NCBI RefSeq assembly: GCF_005116665.1
Contig: NZ_SWCJ01000012.1
Coordinates: forward strand, 1-64,000
Direction: 5' to 3'
Length of the DNA: 64,000 nucleotides
DNA from: Ferrimonas aestuarii
GTDB lineage: Bacteria > Pseudomonadota > Gammaproteobacteria > Enterobacterales > Shewanellaceae
Part shown: piece by piece, positions 20,006 to 32,105 of the stretch
Numbering within the stretch: the stretch's first letter is position 1
Layout: each line of letters starts with the position of its first letter
Notes under the pieces: generated by a model
Told to the model about the DNA's origin: nothing
Seen by the model: the letters and a program-made list of their open reading frames with translations, nothing else
Databases searched by the model: none
Position numbers and translations under genes: made by a program

Positions 20006-20056
20006 TATAATCGATTTACGAAACAGCCGCCGTGGTCACTGCTCCGGTAACAGCGA

Positions 20057-20290
<234 letters not shown>

Positions 20291-20398
20291 TTACGAAACG
20301 AAAATCGGGCGTATCATGCCGCAAAAGCACGCCACTGTAAAGGCGTAGGCCATTTGAGCGGCAAATGCGCTTCATCAAGCCCTTGTTGACCGATGAAA

Positions 20399-21103
20399 TT
20401 ACACCATCTCCAAGGTTTTCCAGCCCTTGTGGGTTAGGGTTTGGCAGGGGCGATACTGGGTTTTATAGGACATTTTACTGCATTGGTCTATTTGATAGCC
20501 CAGATAGAGAAAATGCTTACCCATCCGCTTGGCAAATTCTATTTGCATTAAGATGCCGCAACGTCCGAGGGAGCGTTTATCTAAACCGGGGTCAAAGAAG
20601 GTGTACACCGCAGACAGCGAGTGCTCCAACACGTCGGTCACGGCCACCATCACCAGTTTCCCATCCAGCCGTGCTTCGAGATAGGTCTGTGGTAACCACT
20701 GGCACTGAAGAAAGCGTTGGTACTGCTCCTGAGTTGGCGGATACATGGGGCCATCGTTGTGACGTTCTCGAATGTAACGCATATACAGCGCCTGCTGCTC
20801 TTCAGTGACCTCTTCTACCGCGCGCCAGACAAGATCCCGGTTTTTGGCCAGTACCCGCTTTTGAGAGCGACTGGGAGTAAAGGTTTTAACCGGCACACGA
20901 ATTGGCTGACAGGCGCGACAGGAAGGGCAGTGCGGCCGATAGACGTCATCGCCACTGCGACGAAACCCCATGGCCATCAATGACTCAAAATGCTCAGGCG
21001 TCATCTTACTTTGCACGATCAGCAGCTGCTCCTGCTGGTCAGGACGATAACTGCAGGCAAAGGGTTGGCTAATGCCGACAGGTAAACGGCTTGCTTCAGA
21101 CAT
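20399..21103 (-). CDS. bpt: aspartate/glutamate leucyltransferase (N-degron pathway)
   Basis: 234 residues, the usual length of bacterial Bpt (also annotated Ate). It transfers Leu from leucyl-tRNA to proteins with N-terminal Asp or Glu, turning them into ClpS substrates. The N-terminal cysteine motif H-C-P-S-C-R-A-C-Q-P is present (about 58-67) with the ATE C-terminal fold (F-L-Y-L-G-Y, C-x-K-M-x-Y-K). The start overlaps the end of aat by eight bases, so both are translated from one mRNA. Bpt is missing in E. coli but is usual in Vibrio and Shewanella. Confidence 0.95.
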   Translation of the reverse strand: MSEASRLPVGISQPFACSYRPDQQEQLLIVQSKMTPEHFESLMAMGFRRSGDDVYRPHCPSCRACQPIRVPVKTFTPSRSQKRVLAKNRDLVWRAVEEVTEEQQALYMRYIRERHNDGPMYPPTQEQYQRFLQCQWLPQTYLEARLDGKLVMVAVTDVLEHSLSAVYTFFDPGLDKRSLGRCGILMQIEFAKRMGKHFLYLGYQIDQCSKMSYKTQYRPCQTLTHKGWKTLEMV

Positions 21104-21809
21104 TCAATGTAATCCTCTGTGGCAGCCACAGCTTCATATCTATCAGTTTACCGCCATGGGCCGCTAACAGCTCAAGAAACTCGCTACGAGGCATCGCTTT
21201 TGCCCCTAGAGAGCTCAGGTGATCATTGGGCACCTGAGCATCAACCCAATCAACGCCGCAGCGTTTTAGGTGCTCGATGAGCGCCCAAAAGGCGATTTTT
21301 GAGGCATCGGTTTGGCGGTGAAACATCGACTCGCCACAAAATACGCCGCCAATCAGCAGCCCATATAAGCCGCCAACGAGTGTGTCTTCATCCCACACCT
21401 CAACGGAATGACCAATCCCTTGACGATGCAGCTCAAGGTAGCTTTGTTGCATGGACTGGGTGATCCAGGTGCCGCCCTGCTGATCTCGTGGCGCAGCGCA
21501 GGCCTGCATCACTGAGAGAAATTGGTGGTTGAGGGTGATGCGCCATGGGTGTTTTCGGCCTCGTTTCTTCAAACTTTTTGATGGCACAAACTCCGAGACT
21601 CGAAACACCGCTCTGGGGTCTGGAGACCACCAAAGAATGGGTTCATCGGGATTAAACCAAGGGAAAATACCTTGTTGATAGGCCGCATGTATTCGTGCCG
21701 GGCTTAAATCGCCGCCAATGGCCAGCAGGCCATTGGGCTCATCCAGCGCATTATCTGGCTTAGGGAACCAATGGCTTTCGTCATGCAGGTAGCGGACAAC
21801 TTGGGTCAT
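21096..21809 (-). CDS. aat: leucyl/phenylalanyl-tRNA-protein transferase
   Basis: 237 residues. It adds Leu or Phe from the tRNA to N-terminal Lys or Arg of proteins. The family's motifs F-P-W-F-N-P-D-E-P-I-L-W-W-S-P-D-P-R and G-G-L-Y-G-L-L-I-G-G-V-F-C-G-E-S-M-F are visible. It is the first gene of a leftward aat-bpt operon, with infA after it. Together with clpS and clpA it completes the leucine N-degron route within 4.5 kb. Confidence 0.97.
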   Translation of the reverse strand: MTQVVRYLHDESHWFPKPDNALDEPNGLLAIGGDLSPARIHAAYQQGIFPWFNPDEPILWWSPDPRAVFRVSEFVPSKSLKKRGRKHPWRITLNHQFLSVMQACAAPRDQQGGTWITQSMQQSYLELHRQGIGHSVEVWDEDTLVGGLYGLLIGGVFCGESMFHRQTDASKIAFWALIEHLKRCGVDWVDAQVPNDHLSSLGAKAMPRSEFLELLAAHGGKLIDMKLWLPQRITLNV

Positions 21810-21849
21810 AGTGGGTATTATCTAACTAAGCCTATCGACAAAGAGAACG

Positions 21850-22323
21850 ATGATGCGGATGAAAACTTTTGCCCTGTGGGCACTCTTACTGGCCTCATTT
21901 AGCTTATGGGCCTCTCCCTATAATCGTAACACAGCGGTACCGGTGCAGAAGGTTGAATATGCAACAGTCGAGTCGGTGCGACAGGTTCATCAGCAAGAGT
22001 TGGTGGAAGATAAAAATCGGGGTTGGAAAACCTTCGGCGGTGCTCTGGCCGGTGGTTTGATTGGCAATCAGTTTGGTGACGGCTCCGGCCGCGATGTGGC
22101 CACGGTGCTGGGCGCATTACTTGGAGCCGGAATGGTGCAAAATCGCAGCCCGGCGTATCAGGTTCGCGAATTGGTGCTGGTTGAACTGATGGTGATGACC
22201 GATGCCGGTGAGCGATTGATGGTGCTGCAGGATCAAGACCCGAGAATGCACTTTAATGCTGGCGATGAGGTGCGTTTGGTGTACCTATCTGAAGGCAGCG
22301 TTCGAGTCGATAAAGCGATGTAG
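21850..22323 (+). CDS. glycine-zipper 2TM-type envelope protein
   Basis: 157 residues. The N-terminal hydrophobic stretch (about 6-21, ending W-A-S) looks like a cleaved signal peptide; there is no lipobox cysteine. Residues 65-95 have a glycine-zipper pattern (G-G-A-L-A-G-G-L-I-G-N-Q-F-G, then V-L-G-A-L-L-G-A-G), as in SlyB/YgdR-like outer-membrane proteins. A beta-rich C-terminal part follows. It is divergent from aat, with 40 bases between, and stands alone. Function unknown. One of three closely spaced ATG codons is the start; I kept the first. Confidence 0.75.
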   Translation: MMRMKTFALWALLLASFSLWASPYNRNTAVPVQKVEYATVESVRQVHQQELVEDKNRGWKTFGGALAGGLIGNQFGDGSGRDVATVLGALLGAGMVQNRSPAYQVRELVLVELMVMTDAGERLMVLQDQDPRMHFNAGDEVRLVYLSEGSVRVDKAM

Positions 22324-22341
22324 CGAAGGGCTACATCGCTT
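22313..22341. terminator. 12-bp hairpin between converging genes
   Basis: AAGCGATGTAGC / GCTACATCGCTT with a five-base loop is a perfect inverted repeat that includes the stop codon of the 21850 gene. It is followed by few T on either strand (TTTATC on the minus side), so it may be a weak bidirectional terminator for this gene and cydC, or a 3'-end stabiliser. Confidence 0.6.
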
Positions 22342-22352
22342 AACACGATGAG

Positions 22353-23999
22353 TTAACCAAACTGCCCTTGGTGCATGGTCAGTACCCTGTCCATGCGCTC
22401 AAGGCCCGCTTGCTTGTGAGTGACGTAGATGACGCTGCGGTCGCTGTCGAGCAGTTCATCCAATACCTTCTGTTCTGTATCGTTATCCAATCCTTCGGTG
22501 GGTTCATCCATCAGTAGCCATTTTCCTGGGTGGAGTAGGGCTCGTGCTAACCCGATACGGCGGGCTTCACCTCCGGATAGAGGGCGGCCGCCATCACCAA
22601 GCCACAACGACAGGCCTTTCGTCTCTAACAGATGATCCAGACCAACGCGGGAAAGTACGGTAACCAGCTCAGCCTCGCTGGCACCCGTCGCGGCGATACG
22701 AAGGTTATCTGCCAAAGTGGCGTTGAAGATGTGTACCTTCTGCTCGATAACGCATAGGTTCGCTCTAAGGGATGCTTCGCTTATTGTATTCAGTGGCGTA
22801 TCCGCCAGTGTGATGCGCCCTGAATTGGGTTGCCACTCTCGGCTTATCAGTTGCAACAGGGTGGACTTACCACAACCTGTCTTGCCGACGATGGCGATCT
22901 TCTCTCCTGGGTGCAGCTCTAGCTGGCAGTCGCTCAGGGCGGGGTTAATGGCGCCGGGATAACTGAAATTAAGTGCTTCCATACGAAGCACCCCTTCGGT
23001 CCACGGTTGGTCTCCGAATGTTTGCGTTGGCGCATGATTGAGTATCGGGTTGAGCCGACGGGCGGCACTCAAGGTATGGCTTAAGTGCTGGAAGGCGCCG
23101 GCAACCGGAATAATTGCCTCAAAGCTGGCTAGAGTTAAAAAGCCAACCAGTGCCAATAATGGCCCAGGAGGAGCTAGGGCACCAATTTGATCGGCTCCCA
23201 GATAGAGCATCAGCACCAGTGTCCAACCGTTGAGCAGTTGCAACAGGAACTGCGACAGCGCCGTCAGCCCATTCAGCCGTTTTTGAGCATCCAGCAGTTG
23301 CTGTTCAGATTCGGCAACTTTGTGGCGCTGCTCATCCATTGCGCCATAAACACTGAGCTCAGTATGGGCACTGAGGGTATCGTTAAGATCTTGGCGAAGA
23401 GATTGCGTAGCATCCCCCAGTTTCTCGCCCGGGCGTTTACCAAGCTTATAAAACAGCATTGGCAGGGTCAGCAGTAACCCCACTAGCACCGCTCCCAGCA
23501 CCAAGGCCAATTCAATGTCGAACCAGCTTAAAAACAGCACGCAGCCAGCAATGGCAACCACTGCCGCAATCAGCGGTGAGATGAGGCGCAGATAGATGTG
23601 ATCCAAAGTATCTACGTCGCTGACCATGCGGTTGAGGAGGTCGCCACTGCGCAGCGACTGACGATCTTTGGCTGGCAGCGGCAGTAAGGCTTCAAAGAAG
23701 CGGCCTCGCAGCAGAGTCAGGATACGGAAGGTGGCATCGTGGCTCACCACTCGCTCAGCCCAGCGAGCAACGGTTCTGAGTAGGGAAAAACCGCGAACCC
23801 CTGCGGACGGGTACAGATAATTAAATTGGCCCCGAGTTGCTATCACTAGCCCAGCGCTGGCGGACGCGGCCAAGAACCAGCCGGACAGGGTTAACAGACC
23901 AATGCTGGCGATAAGGGTGATGATGGCCAGTAACACCCCAAACAGCATCGGCCATTTGTGACGGGCAAACAGACGGATAAAGGGCCATAAATCAGACAT
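22353..23999 (-). CDS. cydC: heterodimeric thiol ABC exporter subunit CydC
   Basis: 548 residues: six-TM exporter domain (about 1-310) fused to an ABC ATPase with Walker A G-K-T-G-C-G-K-S-T (about 372), signature L-S-G-G-E-A-R-R (about 478) and Walker B L-L-M-D-E-P-T-E. CydDC exports glutathione and cysteine to the periplasm and is needed to assemble cytochrome bd. The start overlaps cydD by eight bases, so the two are translationally coupled. Confidence 0.95.
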   Translation of the reverse strand: MSDLWPFIRLFARHKWPMLFGVLLAIITLIASIGLLTLSGWFLAASASAGLVIATRGQFNYLYPSAGVRGFSLLRTVARWAERVVSHDATFRILTLLRGRFFEALLPLPAKDRQSLRSGDLLNRMVSDVDTLDHIYLRLISPLIAAVVAIAGCVLFLSWFDIELALVLGAVLVGLLLTLPMLFYKLGKRPGEKLGDATQSLRQDLNDTLSAHTELSVYGAMDEQRHKVAESEQQLLDAQKRLNGLTALSQFLLQLLNGWTLVLMLYLGADQIGALAPPGPLLALVGFLTLASFEAIIPVAGAFQHLSHTLSAARRLNPILNHAPTQTFGDQPWTEGVLRMEALNFSYPGAINPALSDCQLELHPGEKIAIVGKTGCGKSTLLQLISREWQPNSGRITLADTPLNTISEASLRANLCVIEQKVHIFNATLADNLRIAATGASEAELVTVLSRVGLDHLLETKGLSLWLGDGGRPLSGGEARRIGLARALLHPGKWLLMDEPTEGLDNDTEQKVLDELLDSDRSVIYVTHKQAGLERMDRVLTMHQGQFG

Positions 24000-25683
24000 T
24001 GGTTTTGCCCTCTCTTGGTGTCAGTTGTACGCAGTGATCCATGGTGTCCAGACTGTCTTGTCTGTGGGTCACCATAATGACGGTTTTGTCTTGCCAGTGG
24101 GTTTTGAGACCGTCCATAACATAGGCTTCACTTTGAGCATCGAGACTGGCCGTCGGTTCATCCAAAAGCAGCAGTGGTGCGTTTTTGAGTAGAGCACGGG
24201 CCAAGGCCAACCGCTGGGCCTGACCGACGGAAAGGCCGCCATTATTTTCATGGATTGGGTGATTGATTCCTTGGGGAAGCTGAGACACCACCTCATCAAA
24301 ATGTGCTTGCTGGCAGGCCTGAGCAATCTCTTCCTGAACGAGCTGTTTTTGGCCTAATTTCAGGTTGTCTTCGACGCTGCCGTAGATGAGTGCAGGGTTT
24401 TGCCCAAGCCAGCTGTATTGGCGTAGCCAATCGCTACGCAGCAGCTCACGCAACTCCTGGCCGTTAACTTTGACGCTGCCGGTGTAGGGAAGCAGCCCCA
24501 TTAGCACCTGCAAAATGGAGGTCTTTCCGGCGCCGGACTGTCCAATCAGTGCCAATTTTTGGCCGTGCTCTAGGTGAAAGCTGACCGGATTGGTGAGCTC
24601 GGTACCCTCAATGCTCATGGCCACCAGATTGTTGGCCTCAATGGCAATCTGACTCGCATCGGCAAAAGGGGTTTGTCCAAGCTCTTGCTCTGGCCGTTCC
24701 AAAAATTCGATGATCGACTCTGCGGCGCCTAAAGCCTGCGCCTTGGCGTGATAGTAACTGCCAAGATCTCGAAGCGGCTGGTAGAACTCCGGTGCCAACA
24801 GCAGTACCAAAAAGCCGGTAAATAGGGAAATGCCCAGCCCGTAATGGCCAAAGTTAAGGTGGCCTAGGTAGCTAAAGCCGAAGTAGACCGCAATCAAGGC
24901 GATGGAGATGGCGGCGAAAAATTCCAGCACTGCGGAGGAGAGAAACGCCATCCGCAACACTTCCATAGTGCGATGACGAAAGTCCTCTGACGCTTCGTTG
25001 AGCTGATTGAGCTCCCGATCGGCGGCGGCAAATTGACGAATGGTGCTAAGCCCTTTCAGGTGATCTAAGAACACCGTTGATAATCGACCTAGAGCTTTGA
25101 AGTTGCGCTTGTTAGCATCGGCCGCGCCCATGCCAATGATGGCCATGAACAGCACCGTCAGAGGTGCGGTGGCCAGCAGAATGATGCCAGCTATCCAATT
25201 GATGGGGAACAGCAGTACCAGAATCATGGTTGGAATGAGGGCCGCCAGTACCATCTGTGGCAGGTATTTACAGTAGAAGTCGTTCAACTGCTCAACTTGA
25301 TCCAGAAGGGTAGTGGACCAACTGCCTGCACTTCGAGTTTGGGTAAACGCGGAGCCTAAGCGATCCAACTTGTCCAGTATCGCCTGGCGAGTTTGCTGAC
25401 GAACCATGGCACCGACATGAAACCCAAAGCGCTCTTTGGCGCCATTGGCCGCCGCACGCAGTAAAATGAGCCCAGCTAACATTAAGAAAGCGTCGGTGAG
25501 TTTATTTGCAGGCGTTGATTCGATGATCAATTGGTGAAGCAGGTTTGCCAGCACCCAAGCTTGGCCAAGCGTGGCAAGGCCGGCGACGGTACCGCATAAC
25601 AGGGTGAGAATGAGCCAAGATTTGGCAGGCTTAACGGCGCCTTTGAGCCACAGTGACAAACGTCGCTGCTGCACTTTATCCAT
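23992..25683 (-). CDS. cydD: heterodimeric thiol ABC exporter subunit CydD
   Basis: 563 residues with the same TM plus ATPase layout as CydC: Walker A G-Q-S-G-A-G-K-T-S (about 379), signature S-V-G-Q-A-Q-R (about 480), and Walker B L-L-L-L-D-E-P-T-A. It pairs with CydC. The operon lies just downstream of trxB, as in E. coli, though a terminator separates them here. Thioredoxin reductase and thiol export are both parts of redox balance. Confidence 0.95.
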   Translation of the reverse strand: MDKVQQRRLSLWLKGAVKPAKSWLILTLLCGTVAGLATLGQAWVLANLLHQLIIESTPANKLTDAFLMLAGLILLRAAANGAKERFGFHVGAMVRQQTRQAILDKLDRLGSAFTQTRSAGSWSTTLLDQVEQLNDFYCKYLPQMVLAALIPTMILVLLFPINWIAGIILLATAPLTVLFMAIIGMGAADANKRNFKALGRLSTVFLDHLKGLSTIRQFAAADRELNQLNEASEDFRHRTMEVLRMAFLSSAVLEFFAAISIALIAVYFGFSYLGHLNFGHYGLGISLFTGFLVLLLAPEFYQPLRDLGSYYHAKAQALGAAESIIEFLERPEQELGQTPFADASQIAIEANNLVAMSIEGTELTNPVSFHLEHGQKLALIGQSGAGKTSILQVLMGLLPYTGSVKVNGQELRELLRSDWLRQYSWLGQNPALIYGSVEDNLKLGQKQLVQEEIAQACQQAHFDEVVSQLPQGINHPIHENNGGLSVGQAQRLALARALLKNAPLLLLDEPTASLDAQSEAYVMDGLKTHWQDKTVIMVTHRQDSLDTMDHCVQLTPREGKTNV

Positions 25684-25751
25684 AGATTTCTACTATAAAA
25701 GTGGGTAATACCAAGAAGATAAAATAGACTCGCTATTGAATCTGTGCGGTA

Positions 25752-25777
25752 TAAAAAGGGGAGATGATTCTCCCCTT
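25752..25777 (-). terminator. terminator of trxB
   Basis: A perfect stem AAGGGGAGA / TCTCCCCTT with loop TGAT has five T following on the minus strand. It lies 20 bases after the trxB stop, so cydDC must start from its own promoter in 25684-25751. Confidence 0.85.
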
Positions 25778-25796
25778 AGTATTTACTGTGTTGCGG

Positions 25797-27982
<2,186 letters not shown>

Positions 27983-28075
27983 AAGGTCCTCTTTATTATT
28001 TTCTATTAATCCGTAGGCGGAACTGGTGAATTTGTCTGTCTGAACATGATTTTTTCATGGCTATCGAGTGCGAAT

Positions 28076-28090
28076 CAGTATATTATTCAG
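28076..28090. promoter_or_regulatory. candidate Lrp-binding site between ald and lrp
   Basis: CAGTATATTATTCAG agrees with the E. coli Lrp consensus YAGHAWATTWTDCTR at 14 of 15 positions. It lies between divergent ald and lrp, next to a second inverted repeat. Binding by the adjacent Lrp is an inference. Confidence 0.65.
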
Positions 28091-28109
28091 TCGGAAGTTT
28101 TTCTTCCGA
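28091..28109. promoter_or_regulatory. inverted repeat beside the Lrp box
   Basis: TCGGAAG / CTTCCGA with a TTTTT spacer is perfect and starts directly after the Lrp-box match. It may be a second regulator site or an RNA hairpin in the lrp leader, 57 bases upstream of the lrp ATG. Confidence 0.45.
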
Positions 28110-28166
28110 TATATTTGGGCATTATTAGGATAAAATCCCAACCATAAAGGGAAAAGGAAGCACAAA

Positions 28167-28673
28167 ATGGCATATAATAAGAAAAAGCCACTCAAAGAGT
28201 TGGATAGAATCGACCGTAACATTCTGAATGAACTGCAGAAGGACGGCCGTATCTCCAATGTTGAACTCTCCAAGCGCGTAGGTTTGAGTCCTACTCCTTG
28301 TTTGGAACGAGTGAAACGTCTTGAAAGACAAGGCTTTATTCAAGGCTACACTGCGCTAGTCAACCCCCATTATCTCGGCGCCTCATTGTTGGTTTATGTC
28401 GAGATTACCCTTAACCGTGACTCCCCAGAAGTGTTCGATAAGTTCAATCAATCGGTAATGGAACTGGAAGACATCCAAGAGTGCCACTTGGTATCCGGTG
28501 ACTTCGATTACCTATTGAAGACTCGAGTTAGCGATATGTCCGCCTATCGCCAACTCCTGTCCGAGACGCTGTTGAAACTTCCAGGAGTGAAAGACACTCG
28601 TACTTACGTAGTGATGGAAGAGGTTAAACAAACCAGCCGCGTACAGATTTCGCAAAACGTTCCTGCCGTATAG
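28167..28673 (+). CDS. lrp: leucine-responsive regulatory protein
   Basis: 168 residues. N-terminal helix-turn-helix (I-S-N-V-E-L-S-K-R-V-G-L-S-P-T-P-C-L-E-R-V), then the RAM ligand-binding domain (about 75-155). Very close to E. coli Lrp along its whole length. As a global regulator it controls amino-acid metabolism, and probably the facing ald and itself. Followed by a terminator and, 200 bases on, by ftsK, as in E. coli. Confidence 0.96.
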   Translation: MAYNKKKPLKELDRIDRNILNELQKDGRISNVELSKRVGLSPTPCLERVKRLERQGFIQGYTALVNPHYLGASLLVYVEITLNRDSPEVFDKFNQSVMELEDIQECHLVSGDFDYLLKTRVSDMSAYRQLLSETLLKLPGVKDTRTYVVMEEVKQTSRVQISQNVPAV

Positions 28674-28702
28674 GCTTCGTTAAATCTTTAAGGTTGAATC
28701 TA

Positions 28703-28732
28703 AAGCGCTGCGATTATCGCGGCGCTTTTTTA
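28703..28732 (+). terminator. terminator of lrp
   Basis: AAGCGC and GCGCTT enclose a smaller GCGA/TCGC stem, giving a nested hairpin followed by six T. It lies 30 bases past the lrp stop. Confidence 0.8.
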
Positions 28733-28873
28733 TGCCTGATGGAAAATAGACCGCTAAAGATTGACCTAAGCCTTTATTTCCGCAGCTAAGCTGTATAGAT
28801 AACCATGCATTGGCCTTCAGAGTTTGGTAAGGTTGATGCTTATATTTACTATTGAGATCAAAAGGTAATTAGC

Positions 28874-31486
28874 TTGAGTGAGCAAGCGGTGCAACCACGT
28901 ACGCTTAATGGGGTTCAGCGGTTGTTAGAAGGTGGCCTGATTCTGTGTACCATGCTGGCGCTGTATGTGTTGGCAGCCCTTGGAGAGTTTCACCCAGGAG
29001 ACCCAGGTTGGAGCCAAACGTCTTGGAGCGGTGAGGTCAATAATCAGTTGGGGCCGGTCGGTGCTTGGCTGGCTGATCTGCTCTATTTTGCGTTTGGTAT
29101 CAGTGCATGGTTCATACCGGTGCTGATTGCATCCACCGGCTGGTTGATGTTCCGCCGCCGCTATCGCTTGCAAGAGGTTGATTACTTCTCGGTAGCTCTG
29201 CGCATTGTCGGTTTGCTGTTGGTGCTGCTCGGGTGCTCTACGTTAGCCTCAATCAATGCCGACGATATTTACAACTTCTCTGCGGGTGGTGTCATTGGTG
29301 ATGTTATCCGTGATGCGATGTTGCCCTATTTCAATCTGCTCGGCACCACCATGCTGTTGCTGTGTTTCCTTGGTGCGGGCTTTACTCTGTTTACTGGCAT
29401 TAGCTGGGCTACGGTCGCGGAAACGGTGGGCTGGGGGGTTAACTCCAGTGCACTGTGGCTGTGGAGACTGCCAAAACGCTTCAAAACTAAGAGCGACGAA
29501 CCCGCAACACAGGCTACTAAGCCGTCCAAGGCCACAACGCCATCGAAAGCCAAACCTGAGATGGCCGAAGTGGGCGGCGCTAGCAATACCGATCCGCTGG
29601 CGGAATACGACGTGGCTGAAGAGCAGCCTTCTGACTGGATTGATCGCGTTCCTTTCCTGTACCGCTTCGAGTGGTTCAATAAGTTTGTGGCGTGGTATGA
29701 CGAGCGCCGCTACGGCCCCGAGTCAGAAGACAGCGGCCTAGAGGTCGATACCGAGCTATCCGATGAGCTTAAACAGGCGGTGGATGGTCGAGCTGAGCCG
29801 GTGCTGCAAACCTTAGCGCCGGAGCCAAGCATCGGCGCGCCTAAGGTGGCGACAGACTATCAAGAGCCGGTAATGACGACTCCTGTGGTTGAAGCGCCCA
29901 TCAGCGAGCCTCAACCTGAGATTCAAGCACCAGTAGCTCAGGCTCCTAAGGCGCCTTTGGCTCCTGCACAAACCGAGATTACGCCGTCTGAAGCGCAAAC
30001 CTTGATGCCAACCTTGGAGTTATTGGACAGACCCAATAAAGCCAAGAACCCCATCAGCCAAGAGGAGCTGGATCAGATAGCTCGCCTAGTGGAGCTAAAA
30101 CTGGCCGACTTTAACGTCGATGCCAAGGTGGTTGATGTGCATCCAGGACCGGTGATTACCCGCTTTGAGCTCGATCTAGCTCCTGGAGTAAAAGTATCTA
30201 AAATCAGTAATCTAGCTAAAGATTTGGCCCGAGCGCTGTCGGCGGTTAGTGTGCGAGTGGTTGAGGTCATCCCAGGCAAATCGGTGATCGGTCTAGAGCT
30301 GCCGAATAAACACCGAGAAGTGGTGTACCTGCGTGACGTATTGGGCTGCGAGCAGTTTGAACAATCCAAATCGAATCTCGCCATGGTGTTGGGTCAGGAT
30401 ATTTCCGGCTTCCCTGTGGTCGTAGACTTAGGCAAGATGCCTCACCTACTGGTGGCGGGTACCACTGGCTCTGGTAAATCCGTGGGCGTAAACGTGATGA
30501 TTGTGAGCTTGTTGTACAAGTCCACACCGGAAGACGTTCGCCTTATCATGATCGATCCAAAGATGTTGGAGCTGTCGGTATACGAAGGCATTCCGCATCT
30601 GCTTTGCGAAGTGGTAACCGACATGAAAGAGGCCTCCAATGCCCTGCGCTGGTGCGTGGGGGAGATGGAGCGTCGTTATAAGTTGATGTCGGCCCTAGGA
30701 GTGCGAAACCTCAAGGGCTACAACGCCAAGATTTTGGAAGCGAAACAGGCTGGTGAGCCGATTTTGGATCCACTTTGGAGCGCCACCGACTCCATGGACG
30801 TGCAGCCTCCGGAGCTGGAGAAGCTGCCCTCCATCGTAGTGGTGGTGGATGAGTTTGCCGACATGATGATGATTGTTGGTAAGAAGGTGGAAGAGCTGAT
30901 CGCCCGTATTGCCCAGAAGGCGCGTGCGGCTGGCATTCACTTGATTCTGGCGACTCAGCGGCCATCGGTGGATGTCATCACCGGTTTGATTAAGGCCAAC
31001 ATTCCAACTCGGATTGCGTTCCAAGTATCCAGCCGTGTGGATTCTCGCACCATTTTGGACCAGCAAGGTGCAGAACAGCTGCTGGGCCAAGGTGACATGC
31101 TGTACTTGCCACCGGGTACCGGTGTGCCTAATCGAGTTCATGGCGCCTTTGTGGACGATCATGAAGTGCACCGAGTGGTCGCCGATTGGCGAGCTCGTGG
31201 CAAGCCTAATTATATTGAAGAGATTTTGGCTGGCGAAAGTGGTGGCGAACAGGTGTTACTCCCTGGTGAAGCCGCCGAGGGCGATGCCGAGAAAGATGCC
31301 CTTTACGATGAAGCCGTGGCCTTTGTGATTGAATCACGCCGCGCGTCTATCTCCAGCGTGCAACGTAAGCTGAAAATTGGCTACAACCGCGCGGCACGCA
31401 TGGTCGAAGAGATGGAAGCCGCCGGCGTGGTCAGTGCACCAGGGCACAATGGCAACCGTGAAGTGCTGGTGCCTAACCGCCAGTAA
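28874..31486 (+). CDS. ftsK: DNA translocase FtsK
   Basis: 870 residues from a TTG start (MSEQAVQ), with AAAGG eight bases upstream; no better ATG is in frame. Four N-terminal TM segments (about 15-190), a Pro/Ala/Glu-rich linker (about 200-385) that is shorter than in E. coli, the RecA-like motor with Walker A G-T-T-G-S-G-K-S (about 529), and a C-terminal winged-helix gamma domain (about 810-870) that reads KOPS sites. It moves chromosome ends through the closing septum and activates XerCD. Confidence 0.96.
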   Translation: MSEQAVQPRTLNGVQRLLEGGLILCTMLALYVLAALGEFHPGDPGWSQTSWSGEVNNQLGPVGAWLADLLYFAFGISAWFIPVLIASTGWLMFRRRYRLQEVDYFSVALRIVGLLLVLLGCSTLASINADDIYNFSAGGVIGDVIRDAMLPYFNLLGTTMLLLCFLGAGFTLFTGISWATVAETVGWGVNSSALWLWRLPKRFKTKSDEPATQATKPSKATTPSKAKPEMAEVGGASNTDPLAEYDVAEEQPSDWIDRVPFLYRFEWFNKFVAWYDERRYGPESEDSGLEVDTELSDELKQAVDGRAEPVLQTLAPEPSIGAPKVATDYQEPVMTTPVVEAPISEPQPEIQAPVAQAPKAPLAPAQTEITPSEAQTLMPTLELLDRPNKAKNPISQEELDQIARLVELKLADFNVDAKVVDVHPGPVITRFELDLAPGVKVSKISNLAKDLARALSAVSVRVVEVIPGKSVIGLELPNKHREVVYLRDVLGCEQFEQSKSNLAMVLGQDISGFPVVVDLGKMPHLLVAGTTGSGKSVGVNVMIVSLLYKSTPEDVRLIMIDPKMLELSVYEGIPHLLCEVVTDMKEASNALRWCVGEMERRYKLMSALGVRNLKGYNAKILEAKQAGEPILDPLWSATDSMDVQPPELEKLPSIVVVVDEFADMMMIVGKKVEELIARIAQKARAAGIHLILATQRPSVDVITGLIKANIPTRIAFQVSSRVDSRTILDQQGAEQLLGQGDMLYLPPGTGVPNRVHGAFVDDHEVHRVVADWRARGKPNYIEEILAGESGGEQVLLPGEAAEGDAEKDALYDEAVAFVIESRRASISSVQRKLKIGYNRAARMVEEMEAAGVVSAPGHNGNREVLVPNRQ

Positions 31487-31505
31487 CCTAGACAGAAGAG
31501 ACGCT

Positions 31506-32105
31506 ATGAAGCCGATGTTAATTTTGGCAGTGATGCTGCCTTTCGTGGCCCATGGGGCGGCGGACGACAATTTAAAACAGAAACTGGCGCAGCTAGAGCA
31601 GTTCTCTGCCCAGTTTAATCAACAGGTCTATGATGAGGCGGGGCAGCTAACCAGCACCGCGTCTGGCGAGCTGTCGATGCAGGCCCCGGATCGGATGCGT
31701 TGGCAGCAGCAGATCCCCGATGACTACCTGATTATTGCTGACGGTCAAGCGGTGTGGGTGTATGAGCCCTTTATGGAAGCCGCCACGGTTTACCGTCAAG
31801 ACGATGCGGTGGCCCAAACGCCGGTCACCATTTTGACTCAAAGCCAATCCGATGCGTGGCAGCAGTATGACGTTAGCCAGCAGGGCGATTGCTATACGCT
31901 TGCGGCAAAAGAAGAAGACAGCCAAATCAGTGCCATGAAGGTTTGCTTCGATGGCCAAATCATCAAATCGTTGACCATGAACTACAGCTATGGTGGTCAC
32001 AGCGACCTTACACTTACCGGCTTTACCACAGAAGCTCAGGCAGCAAGTTTATTTGAATTTGTGGCCCCAGAAGGCACCGAAATTGACGATCAGCGTGGTC
32101 AATGA
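31506..32105 (+). CDS. lolA: outer-membrane lipoprotein carrier protein LolA
   Basis: 199 residues from the ATG at 31506, with a cleavable signal peptide (about 1-19, ending A-H-G-A). LolA takes lipoproteins from LolCDE and carries them over the periplasm to LolB. The typical half-barrel pattern and R-M-R-W region near residue 60 are present. A longer frame beginning inside ftsK is rejected because it lacks a signal peptide. It overlaps rarA by four bases (ATGA). Confidence 0.95.
   Translation: MKPMLILAVMLPFVAHGAADDNLKQKLAQLEQFSAQFNQQVYDEAGQLTSTASGELSMQAPDRMRWQQQIPDDYLIIADGQAVWVYEPFMEAATVYRQDDAVAQTPVTILTQSQSDAWQQYDVSQQGDCYTLAAKEEDSQISAMKVCFDGQIIKSLTMNYSYGGHSDLTLTGFTTEAQAASLFEFVAPEGTEIDDQRGQ

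Noticed and set aside
19954..20056. serW-type tRNA gene between clpA and infA
   Set aside because: Present in E. coli at this place, but these 103 bases hold only a terminator; no cloverleaf can be drawn.
31377..31505. N-terminal extension of LolA into ftsK
   Set aside because: The ATG at 31506 gives a proper signal peptide and follows the ftsK stop.
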